Source of the DNA: Nioella sp. MMSF_3534
GTDB taxonomy: Bacteria > Pseudomonadota > Alphaproteobacteria > Rhodobacterales > Rhodobacteraceae
DNA length: 64,000 bases
Direction: 5' to 3'
Assembly: GCF_030732985.1 (NCBI RefSeq)
Contig: NZ_JASHJX010000011.1
Span: 1-64,000 of the forward strand
The notes under the pieces: generated by a model
The model's database searches: none
Told to the model about the DNA's origin: nothing
What the model saw: only the letters and a program-made list of their open reading frames with translations
Part shown: positions 45,454 through 52,787 of the stretch, one piece after another
How positions within the stretch are numbered: the stretch's first letter is position 1
Layout of the letters: each line of letters starts with the position of its first letter
Translations under genes and position numbers: made by a program

Positions 45454-46487
45454 CGCGCGCGTTCCTCGTAGTAGCCTAGCTTTTCCTGAAGCGGGCGGTC
45501 ATGGACGCGCACCAGATAGGCGTCTTCCCCCGCTTCATGAGTGATCTCGGCGAAGACCGGGGCGGTGAAGGTATCTTTCGGACCCCACTCGATGGTTTCG
45601 CCATTGATGGTGGTTTTGCCCCGTCCCTTGACCACATGGAAGGCCGCAGAGGAACTGCGCAGCGGCGGCGCATGGCGCTGGCCCGCCCCGATCCGCATGG
45701 CGGTGAAGCCCATGGTGGGCAGCACATCGACCCCGGTTTCGGGGTTCACATAGTCCAGTTCGGCGCAGTCGCCATCGGTATAGGCGGCCATTTCATTCAG
45801 CGCGGCCTCGGTCCGGCCCCAGGGGTAGCGCATCATCGGGTAGCGGCGCGCGCCGGTGCCCAGTTTGCGGCTCGGCGCAAGGCCCGAGGACAGGTATTCC
45901 ACCTGGCTGGCATCCGGACGGTTTCGCTGCGCCTGAAGCGGGCCTTCGGTGGCGTAGGAGCCTTCGAGATAGACGAAAAGCGGCAGGTCGAGCGCGTCGA
46001 GCCAGACCACTGGCTCGGTCCCTTCATGTCCGTGATCATGCCATTCGCCGCCGGGGGTCAGGACCAGATCGCCCTCCTCCATCGGCAGCTTTTCCCCGTC
46101 GACCACGGTGTAGCCGCCCTTGCCTTCGACCACGATCCGCACGGCAGAGGGCGTGTGCACATGCGCCGGTGCGGTTTCACCCGGCAGCAGCAGTTGCAGC
46201 CCCAGATAGATCGAGGAGGTCGCCTGCATCGCCCCTGCCCCGCGACCGGGATCGGAAAGGACCAGAACCCGACGTTCGGCTTTTTCGACCGGCGTCAACT
46301 CGCCCGCACGCAGCAGCAGGGGGCGGACGGCGGCATAGCTCCAGTGGCCCGGCCTGGTCACCGGGTTGGGGGCGCCATGGGGCAACACGTTGCGCATCAT
46401 CGGCCAAAGCGGCGCAACCCCCGCTGCGGTCATGTCATCACGATAGTCCTGCGGCAGCTCTTCCAACGTGCCCAATTGCTCGCCCAT
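45450..46487 (-). CDS. Gentisate 1,2-dioxygenase
   Basis: 345 residues; ATG at 46487 with GGGAGGACGCC upstream. Bicupin: iron ligands HVHTPSAVR (about residue 105) and GGEWHDHGHEG in the N-terminal cupin, second cupin HAPPLRSSSAAFHVVKGRGKTTI. It opens gentisate to maleylpyruvate. First gene of the four-gene gentisate operon, divergent from a MarR gene; a large inverted repeat sits in its promoter. Confidence 0.93.
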   Translation of the reverse strand: MGEQLGTLEELPQDYRDDMTAAGVAPLWPMMRNVLPHGAPNPVTRPGHWSYAAVRPLLLRAGELTPVEKAERRVLVLSDPGRGAGAMQATSSIYLGLQLLLPGETAPAHVHTPSAVRIVVEGKGGYTVVDGEKLPMEEGDLVLTPGGEWHDHGHEGTEPVVWLDALDLPLFVYLEGSYATEGPLQAQRNRPDASQVEYLSSGLAPSRKLGTGARRYPMMRYPWGRTEAALNEMAAYTDGDCAELDYVNPETGVDVLPTMGFTAMRIGAGQRHAPPLRSSSAAFHVVKGRGKTTINGETIEWGPKDTFTAPVFAEITHEAGEDAYLVRVHDRPLQEKLGYYEERAR

Positions 46488-46514
46488 GGCGTCCTCCCTT
46501 GGATTCGATATACT

Positions 46515-46539
46515 AAGCATGCTGATTATTAGCATGCTT
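46515..46539. promoter_or_regulatory. Large inverted repeat, candidate MarR operator of the gentisate genes
   Basis: AAGCATGCT (46515-46523), seven bases, AGCATGCTT (46531-46539): perfect 9-7-9 symmetry, each half also containing the 8-bp palindrome AGCATGCT. Lies in the 104-base divergent gap, 28 bases before the dioxygenase ATG and 53 before the MarR ATG, where a repressor would block both promoters. Confidence 0.7.
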
Positions 46540-46591
46540 GTCAACTGGGCCCGCAATTGCCTATCCTGCGATTGGAACAAGAGGGTCGAAA

Positions 46592-47059
46592 ATGGTCGAG
46601 ATCTACAACATGGCGGGGCATCTGGTGCGCAGGCTGAACCAGATCTCGGTGGCGGTCTTCGCGGACCGGATGGCCGCCGAAGGGGTGGAGCTGACCCCGG
46701 TGCAATTCGCGGCCCTGTCGGCGATCGATGCCCGCCCGGGCATCGCGCAGGCCGCGCTTGCGGGCGCGATTGCCTATGACCAGACGACGCTTGGCGGCGT
46801 GATCGACCGGCTGGAACAGAAGGGGTTCGTTGCGCGCCAGGTCAGTTCGCGGGACCGCCGTGCGCGGGTACTGACGGTCACACTGGCCGGGCGGGACCTG
46901 CTGGCGCGGGTGCGGCCCGTGGTGCGGGATCTGCAGGGGGATATCCTGTCTGGGCTCGACGAGGATGAAAAAGCGCAGCTTCTGGCGCTGCTGAAAAAGA
47001 CCACCGATGCCGGCAATGACAAAAGCCGCGCTCCGCTGACCCCGCGCGGCGGGATATAG
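46592..47059 (+). CDS. MarR-family regulator of the gentisate operon
   Basis: 155 residues from the ATG at 46592 with GAGGG upstream. Winged helix: TPVQFAALSAIDARPGIAQAALAGAIAYDQTTLGGVIDRLEQKGFVARQVSSRDRRARVLTVT, with the typical DRR wing. Divergent from gentisate dioxygenase, so a local repressor induced by 3-hydroxybenzoate or gentisate is likely. Not closely similar to the MarR at 37253-37726. Confidence 0.88.
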   Translation: MVEIYNMAGHLVRRLNQISVAVFADRMAAEGVELTPVQFAALSAIDARPGIAQAALAGAIAYDQTTLGGVIDRLEQKGFVARQVSSRDRRARVLTVTLAGRDLLARVRPVVRDLQGDILSGLDEDEKAQLLALLKKTTDAGNDKSRAPLTPRGGI

Positions 47060-47127
47060 CGACAGCCGGGCTGGACGCGCGCGGTCATTCCCGCCATGAC
47101 TTCGGCCAGCGACATGCGAAGGCCCCG

Positions 47128-48069
47128 ATGACCGATCCCGAAACGCCCAGATCCTGCTGCGCCCCGGCCCGAGACGGCGATGCGCCCCCTGCCCCGGCCC
47201 AGACGCCCGGCACCGGGGACAGCGGCAAGGCCGAGGCGGTCCCGATTCCCGGTGGCACCGCATTGGTGGGCACCGCCCGCCCCGGACTGCCGATGGATGG
47301 CGAAAGCCCTGTCAAACGCAAACGGATAAAGCCTTTCGCAATCGATGCCGCCACGGTCACCAATGCCCGATTCGCCCGGTTCGTCGCCGAAACCGGATAT
47401 GTCACCGAGGCAGAGCGCTTCGGCAATTCCTTCGTCTTCTTCAGCTTCTTGCCGCCGGACGCGCCCCCCACACAAGGGGTCGTCGGCACCGAATGGTGGC
47501 GCATGGTCGACGGGGCCAATTGGCGATTGCCGCACGGGCCATTGGTGCCGGAGGCCTATCACGACGATCACCCGGTCGTGCAGGTCAGCTGGACTGACGC
47601 GCAGGCCTTTGCCACCTGGGCCGGTGGGCGGCTGCCGAGCGAGGCCGAATGGGAACACGCCGCGCGCGGCGGGCTTGGCGATGTGCGCTTTCCCTGGGGC
47701 GACGCGGAGCCCGACGACACGACGTTTTTGCCCTGCAATATCTGGCAGGGTCAGTTCCCGCACCGCAACACCGGGGCCGACGGGTTCATCGCGACCGCGC
47801 CTGCCCGATCCTTTGAGCCTAATGGCTATGGGCTTTTCAACATGGTCGGCAATGTCTGGGAATGGACGGCGGAGCCGTTTCGGGTGAAGTCGCTCAAGAA
47901 GGCGACACAGGCGGCGCATCGGGGCAAGGATGGCTACAAGCTTCAAAAGGGCGGCTCGTTCCTGTGCCATATTTCCTATTGCTACCGGTATCGCATCGCG
48001 GCCCGTCATGGGAATGCGCCGGACACGGCCACGCCGCACCAGGGGTTCCGGTTGGTTTACGACCTCTGA
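47128..48069 (+). CDS. Formylglycine-generating enzyme (sulfatase activation)
   Basis: 313 residues. The C-terminal KGGSFLCHISYCYRYRIAAR holds the two active-site cysteines (Cys280 and Cys285) of true FGE/SUMF1 copper enzymes, and NVWEWT, GGRLPSEAEWEHAARGG and FPWGD are FGE-sulfatase domain motifs. The enzyme oxidises a sulfatase cysteine to formylglycine. The N-terminus has CCAP, common in bacterial members. No sulfatase gene is in the window. It lies 68 bases after marR and ends before a pair of palindromes. Confidence 0.88.
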   Translation: MTDPETPRSCCAPARDGDAPPAPAQTPGTGDSGKAEAVPIPGGTALVGTARPGLPMDGESPVKRKRIKPFAIDAATVTNARFARFVAETGYVTEAERFGNSFVFFSFLPPDAPPTQGVVGTEWWRMVDGANWRLPHGPLVPEAYHDDHPVVQVSWTDAQAFATWAGGRLPSEAEWEHAARGGLGDVRFPWGDAEPDDTTFLPCNIWQGQFPHRNTGADGFIATAPARSFEPNGYGLFNMVGNVWEWTAEPFRVKSLKKATQAAHRGKDGYKLQKGGSFLCHISYCYRYRIAARHGNAPDTATPHQGFRLVYDL

Positions 48070-48078
48070 CCAGGGCGT

Positions 48079-48146
48079 GAAAAATCTTCCGGAAGATTTT
48101 TCCGCCGGGCGCGCGCGCATTCGAAAAGTTTTCTGGAAAACTTTTC
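48079..48146. terminator. Two tandem 24-bp palindromes between convergent genes
   Basis: First: GAAAAATCTTC-CG-GAAGATTTTTC (48079-48102). Second: GAAAAGTTTTC-TG-GAAAACTTTTC (48123-48146). Both are 11-2-11 and similar in sequence, with A and T runs on both sides so each can act as a terminator in either direction, for the FGE gene and nadC. TTTTCCGCCGG after the first also follows the palindrome at 7663. Confidence 0.75.
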
Positions 48147-48162
48147 TCTGCGTTCCGGTTGG

Positions 48163-49011
48163 TCAGAAATCCAGACCGAGATCCAGCGTCTTGGCGGAAT
48201 GGGTCAAGGCACCCGAGGATATGTAATCCACCCCGGTTGCAGCGACCTCGGCAATGCGTGGCAGGGTCATGTTGCCCGACGCCTCGGTGACCATGCGACC
48301 TGCAACCATCTTCACCGCCTCGCGCAAGCTCGGTGTGTCCATGTTGTCGAGCAACACCACGTCGGCCCCGCCCTCGTCCAGCACCTCGGCCAGCTGATCG
48401 AGCCTATCCACCTCGATCTCCACCCGCATCATGTGCGACGCGCTGGCCCTCGCCGCCTGCAACACCGCGCGCACGCCTCCGGCGGCAGCGATATGGTTGT
48501 CTTTTATGAGAATGGCATCCGACAGGCTGAAGCGGTGGTTGAAGCCGCCGCCATGCAGTACCGCCTGTTTTTCGACGATCCTGAGGCCCGGCGTTGTCTT
48601 GCGGGTGCAGGTGATGCGCGTCGCGGTGCCCTTTGTTTCCTTGACGAATTGCGCGGTCAACGTCGCGATCCCCGACAGCCGGCCCGCGAAGTTGAGCGCC
48701 ACCCGCTCACCCGAGAGGATCGAGGCGGCGCTGCCCTTGATGGTCATCAGCGTGTCGGCGGGGGCGCAGGGCGAGCCGTCGGGTTGCAGCACCTCCACCT
48801 TCAGCGTCGGATCGACCAGATGAAAGGCCAGCCGCGCGATCTGCATGCCGGACACGATGCCCTCGGCCCGCGCATTCAGCCGGGCGTCATAGGTCACACC
48901 GGCGGGAATCACGGCGCGGGTGGTCACGTCGCCATAGGTGCCGAGGTCTTCCATCAGCGCCGCGCGTAACAGCGATTCGAGGATCAGGTCGGGCAGTTCA
49001 GCATGCTGCAT
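48163..49011 (-). CDS. nadC: Quinolinate phosphoribosyltransferase
   Basis: 282 residues. EDLGTYGDVTTRAVI, LNFAGRLSGIATLTAQFV, RKTTPGLRIVEKQAVLHGGGFNHRFSLSDAILIKDNHI (substrate Arg/Lys/His) and VLLDNMD are NadC motifs. It makes nicotinate mononucleotide from quinolinate and PRPP. Overlaps nadB by 28 bases; last gene of nadABC. Confidence 0.96.
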   Translation of the reverse strand: MQHAELPDLILESLLRAALMEDLGTYGDVTTRAVIPAGVTYDARLNARAEGIVSGMQIARLAFHLVDPTLKVEVLQPDGSPCAPADTLMTIKGSAASILSGERVALNFAGRLSGIATLTAQFVKETKGTATRITCTRKTTPGLRIVEKQAVLHGGGFNHRFSLSDAILIKDNHIAAAGGVRAVLQAARASASHMMRVEIEVDRLDQLAEVLDEGGADVVLLDNMDTPSLREAVKMVAGRMVTEASGNMTLPRIAEVAATGVDYISSGALTHSAKTLDLGLDF

Positions 49012-50567
49012 TGCGGGGCATCCTTTGCGGCGGCGGTCCGGATCGCCAGTGCGTCCGGCAGGTGGATCAGGGAGCGATGCGCGAGATCGGGGTTGGGCTC
49101 GGGAAAGTCATCGCGCCAGTGGCCGCCCCGGCTTTCCTCCCGCGTCAGCGCAGCGGCGGCGATCAGCGTGGCGGTGGCGGTCATGTTGAGGAAGGAGGGA
49201 TCGTCCGCGTGGTCCGCTTCCAGCCGGGCGATGGTGGCGAGCGCGGATTTCAGGCCGTTGGCCGTCCGGCGCACGCCGACATGGGTCGTCATCGTCTGGC
49301 GCAGGAGCGCCACCGCGTCGGGGTCAGGGATGCTGCCGCCATCGGGGAAGCGGATGGTCACAGGGGCCGCTTCGGTCAAAGGCAGGGTCCCCGCGATATC
49401 GCCAGCGGCATTGCGCGCGTAGACCAGCGCCTCCAGCAGCCCGTTCGAGGCGAGCCGGTTGGCGCCGTGCAGGCCGGTCGACGAGGCCTCGCCGCAGACC
49501 CAGAGCCCTTGCAGGCTGGTGCGCCCGGCCTGGTCTGCGGCCACTCCCCCCATGTGGTAGTGAGCCGCGACAGCCACAGGGATCGGGTCGGCCACCGGGT
49601 CGATCCCGGCGCGGGCGCAGGTTTCGGCGACCGAGGGGAACAGGGTCAGCACCTGCGCCCCGAGGGCCGCGCGCGTGTCCAGCATCGGGCGGTTCCCGGC
49701 CTGGGTCTCGGCAAAGATCGCGCGGGCGACGATATCGCGCGGGGCCAGTTCGGCGTCGGGGTGCACGTTGAGCATGAAGCGTTCGCCCGCCTTGTTGATG
49801 AGCGTGGCGCCTTCGCCGCGCAGGGCCTCGGTCGCGAGCGGTGCGGGGTCCTCGCCGATGTCAAAACCGGTCGGGTGGAACTGCACGAACTCGGGGTCGG
49901 CCATCAGCGCCCCGGCGCGGGCGGCCATGCCGATCACCTGCCCGCGGATGCGCGGCGGGTTGGTGGTGTGGGCGTAGAGCCCGCCCGATCCGCCCCCGGC
50001 CAGCAGCACGGCGGGCGCTTCGATCAGAACCTCGCCGGACGGCGCGTGCGCAGAGGTGATCCAGACGCCGGTGACGCGGTCACCTTCCGACTCCAACCGG
50101 GTGGCAAGCGCCCCCTCGATGACCTGAACGGACGGCGTGTCCCGCAACGCGGCGATCAGTGTTTCCATGATCTGCCTGCCCGCCTGATCGCCCTGCACCC
50201 GCACCACGCGGGCGGCGGAATGGGCGGCCTCGCGGCTCATGACATAGCCGCCTTCGGGGTCTCGGTCGAAGGGGGTGCCAAGGCTGGTGAGGTCGAGGAT
50301 ATGGTCGCGTGCCACGCGGGTCACCATTGCGGCGACCTCGGCATCCACGGTCCCCGCCCCGGCCTTCACCGTGTCGGCGGCATGGGATTCGGGGCTGTCG
50401 CTGGCCGCCATGGCGGCGGCAACACCGCCCTGTGCCCATGCGCTAGACGCCCCGTCGCCCAAAGCCTCGGGCGAGATCATGAGAACCGGGCGCGGGGCCA
50501 GTTCCAGCGCGGCGTAGAGCGCACCAAGGCCCGCGCCCACGATGACGATACGGTCCGTGCGGATCAC
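48984..50567 (-). CDS. nadB: L-aspartate oxidase
   Basis: 527 residues. FAD motif IVIVGAGLGALYAALEL, SSAWAQGGVAAA, GGGSGGLYAHTTNPPRIRG, VQFHPTGFD, HYHMGGVAADQAGRTSLQGLWVCGEASSTGLHGANRLASNGLLEALV. It oxidises aspartate to iminoaspartate for NadA. Four bases separate it from nadA. Confidence 0.96.
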   Translation of the reverse strand: MIRTDRIVIVGAGLGALYAALELAPRPVLMISPEALGDGASSAWAQGGVAAAMAASDSPESHAADTVKAGAGTVDAEVAAMVTRVARDHILDLTSLGTPFDRDPEGGYVMSREAAHSAARVVRVQGDQAGRQIMETLIAALRDTPSVQVIEGALATRLESEGDRVTGVWITSAHAPSGEVLIEAPAVLLAGGGSGGLYAHTTNPPRIRGQVIGMAARAGALMADPEFVQFHPTGFDIGEDPAPLATEALRGEGATLINKAGERFMLNVHPDAELAPRDIVARAIFAETQAGNRPMLDTRAALGAQVLTLFPSVAETCARAGIDPVADPIPVAVAAHYHMGGVAADQAGRTSLQGLWVCGEASSTGLHGANRLASNGLLEALVYARNAAGDIAGTLPLTEAAPVTIRFPDGGSIPDPDAVALLRQTMTTHVGVRRTANGLKSALATIARLEADHADDPSFLNMTATATLIAAAALTREESRGGHWRDDFPEPNPDLAHRSLIHLPDALAIRTAAAKDAPQCSMLNCPT

Positions 50568-50571
50568 CGCT

Positions 50572-51624
50572 TCAGATCCCCAATTCGCGGCTGAGGTCGA
50601 TCATCCGCTGCACGGCGAGGCGGGCTTTCGCCGCGACCTCTTCATCCACATGCACCTCGGGCGACATGGTGTGAAGCGACCAGAGCACCTTTTCCAGCGT
50701 GATCTTCTTCATGTAGGGGCACATGTTGCAGGGGCCGACAAATTCGACCTCGGGCAGCGCGTCAGCGATATTGGACGCCATCGAGCATTCCGTGAGCAGC
50801 ATCGCGTTTTCGGGCTTTTCGCGCGACACGTAGTCGATGATGCCCTTGGTGGAGCCGGAGAAATCAGACGCGTCCACCACCGATGGCGGGCATTCGGGAT
50901 GCGCGATGATGCGGGTGCCGGGGTTCCATTCGCGGAAATCCTTGATGTCTTCCGCCGTGAACTGTTCGTGCACGATGCACGACCCTTCCCACCAGACCAC
51001 GTTTTTCTGCGGCACGTCGCGGGCGACGTTCTGGGCGAGGTACTGGTCGGGGGTCATGATCACCGTGTCGCTGTCCATCGCGGCCACGATTTGCGCGGCG
51101 TTGGAAGACGTGCAGCAAATGTCGGAGGCGGCTTTCACCTCTGCCGTGGTGTTCACATAGGACACGACCGGCGCGCCGGGATATTTCGCGCGCATTTCCG
51201 CAATGCCTGCGGCGGTGATGCTTTCAGCCAGCGAACAGCCCGCCTCCATATCCGGCATCAGCACGCGCTTTTCGGGGCTGAGGATCTTCGACGTCTCGGC
51301 CATGAAATGCACGCCGCATTGCACGATCACCTCGGCATCAGTGCGCTGCGCCTCCATCGCCAGTTGCAGGCTGTCGCCCACGAAATCGGAAATCCCGTGA
51401 TAAATGTCCGGCGTCATGTAGTTATGCGCAAGGATGACGGCATTCCGTTCGCGCTTGAGCCGGTTGATTGCGGCCACGTATGGCGCGTGACGCACCCAGT
51501 CCACTGGGGTCACCACGCGGTCCATCTTGGCATAGATCGGGGCCAGTTCCTCGGCCAGGTCTGCATTGGGCGCGAGGTCATAGGCCTCTGACAGGCTTTC
51601 GCGCATGGCAGTGATATCGAGCAT
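50572..51624 (-). CDS. nadA: Quinolinate synthase
   Basis: 350 residues; ATG at 51624 with GGAGGG upstream. ILAHNYMTPDIYHGISDFVGDSLQLA, three cluster cysteines (VIVQCGVHFMAE, SDICCTSSNA region, CNMCPYMKKITLEKV) and VSYVNTTAEVKAASD fit NadA, a [4Fe-4S] enzyme that condenses iminoaspartate with dihydroxyacetone phosphate. First gene of nadABC. The 146-base gap upstream, to fdsD, must hold the promoter; I see no recognisable operator there. Confidence 0.96.
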   Translation of the reverse strand: MLDITAMRESLSEAYDLAPNADLAEELAPIYAKMDRVVTPVDWVRHAPYVAAINRLKRERNAVILAHNYMTPDIYHGISDFVGDSLQLAMEAQRTDAEVIVQCGVHFMAETSKILSPEKRVLMPDMEAGCSLAESITAAGIAEMRAKYPGAPVVSYVNTTAEVKAASDICCTSSNAAQIVAAMDSDTVIMTPDQYLAQNVARDVPQKNVVWWEGSCIVHEQFTAEDIKDFREWNPGTRIIAHPECPPSVVDASDFSGSTKGIIDYVSREKPENAMLLTECSMASNIADALPEVEFVGPCNMCPYMKKITLEKVLWSLHTMSPEVHVDEEVAAKARLAVQRMIDLSRELGI

Positions 51625-51770
51625 CTCAGCCCTCCAGGTGACGACCCCCTGCACGGATCGGGTGGCGTCTTCTGTCATGACGTGTGGGCAGCTTCAAGCC
51701 ATTGCAAGGCCGCAGGGGGGTAACCTGCGACCTGTAAAGGATAATTTGATGCCGAAAGGCGTCATAAATG

Positions 51771-51974
51771 TCAGATCTTCTGCGCCGCTTCCAGCACCAG
51801 CGCATCCAGCCCCTTGCCGCCCTCGGAGACATAGGATTGCAGCTGCGCGCGCATGCGCGGGTCCCAGAAATCGCTCAAATGGGCGGCGATCCGGTCGGAC
51901 TGGTCGGTACCGGGCTGGGATTTGAAGAAGGTGGCGATCTGATTGGCCATGGTGACCATTTTTTCAGGGGACAT
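51771..51974 (-). CDS. fdsD: Formate dehydrogenase delta subunit
   Basis: 67 residues from the ATG at 51974: MSPEKMVTMANQIATFFKSQPGTDQSDRIAAHLSDFWDPRMRAQL is the FdsD pattern. This small subunit accompanies NAD-dependent FdsGBA and is needed for active enzyme in Rhodobacter. It overlaps the fdhD stop by 11 bases and is the last gene of fdsGBA-fdhD-fdsD. Confidence 0.92.
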   Translation of the reverse strand: MSPEKMVTMANQIATFFKSQPGTDQSDRIAAHLSDFWDPRMRAQLQSYVSEGGKGLDALVLEAAQKI

Positions 51975-52782
51975 CGGGCGTCTCCGTCGTGATGCGAGAG
52001 GCATGGGAATAGAGGTCGAAGCCACCGCCACGAGCAAAGGCGGCGACGGTGATGCCTGCCTGATCGGCAAGGCGAAGGGCATGGGCCGTGGGGGCAGAGA
52101 CGGCAATGAGCACCGGACAGCCCGCCATGGCGGTTTTCTGCACCAGTTCCACGGACACGCGGCTGGTCAGGACGAAAGCTCCGGTTGCGGGGTCGATCCC
52201 CTGCAGGGCCAGCGCGCCGATAAGCTTGTCGAGCGCGTTGTGACGGCCGACATCCTCGCGGGCAAGAACAATCCCCTGCCCCGGCAGCAGGAACCCCGCC
52301 GCGTGAACGGCATGGGTCTGGTCGTGAAGCGGCTGGTTCGCGCGCAGTTCATCCGTGGCATGCGCGACCTCGCAGGCGGCAAAGCGCGGCTCGGCGGTGA
52401 CGGTCGGCAACGCGCGGGTGGCTTCCTCAAGGCTGTCGATCCCGCACAGGCCACAGCCCACGGGACCGGCCATCTTGCGTCTGCGGGTTTCCAGCGCCTT
52501 GGACCGGTCGCCGGTCAGCCAGAAGCGGGCCTCGATCCCGGCCTCATGCTCCACCACCTCGAAATCCTCGACCTGGTCGAGCCGGGTGATGAATCCCTCA
52601 GACAGCGCAAAACCATAGGCGAAATCGGCGATATCGCCGGGGCTGGCCATCATCACGGCCTGGGTGGTGCCATCGAACACCACCGCGACCGGCACCTCTT
52701 CGGGCAGGTTGCGACGGACGGACAATTGCCCGTCCGCCTGCACCGAGAGGCCCGGCAAGGACCGTGACAGGGGCCGTGCCAT
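51964..52782 (-). CDS. fdhD: Formate dehydrogenase accessory sulfurtransferase
   Basis: 272 residues; ATG at 52782 chosen. GPVGCGLCGIDSL carries the mobile-loop CxxC used to transfer sulfur from IscS to the bis-MGD molybdenum cofactor; RNLPEEVPVAVVFDGTTQAVMMASPGDIADFAYGFALSEGF and AREDVGRHNALDKLIG are further FdhD motifs. Five bases from fdsA. In this lineage the symbol fdsC is also used. Confidence 0.94.
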   Translation of the reverse strand: MARPLSRSLPGLSVQADGQLSVRRNLPEEVPVAVVFDGTTQAVMMASPGDIADFAYGFALSEGFITRLDQVEDFEVVEHEAGIEARFWLTGDRSKALETRRRKMAGPVGCGLCGIDSLEEATRALPTVTAEPRFAACEVAHATDELRANQPLHDQTHAVHAAGFLLPGQGIVLAREDVGRHNALDKLIGALALQGIDPATGAFVLTSRVSVELVQKTAMAGCPVLIAVSAPTAHALRLADQAGITVAAFARGGGFDLYSHASRITTETPDVP

Positions 52783-52787
52783 GGGCG

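Noticed and set aside
51625-51770. A NadQ- or NrtR-type operator before nadA
   Set aside because: No clear dyad could be found; only a weak imperfect hairpin (TGACGCC-TTTC-GGCATCA) just after fdsD.
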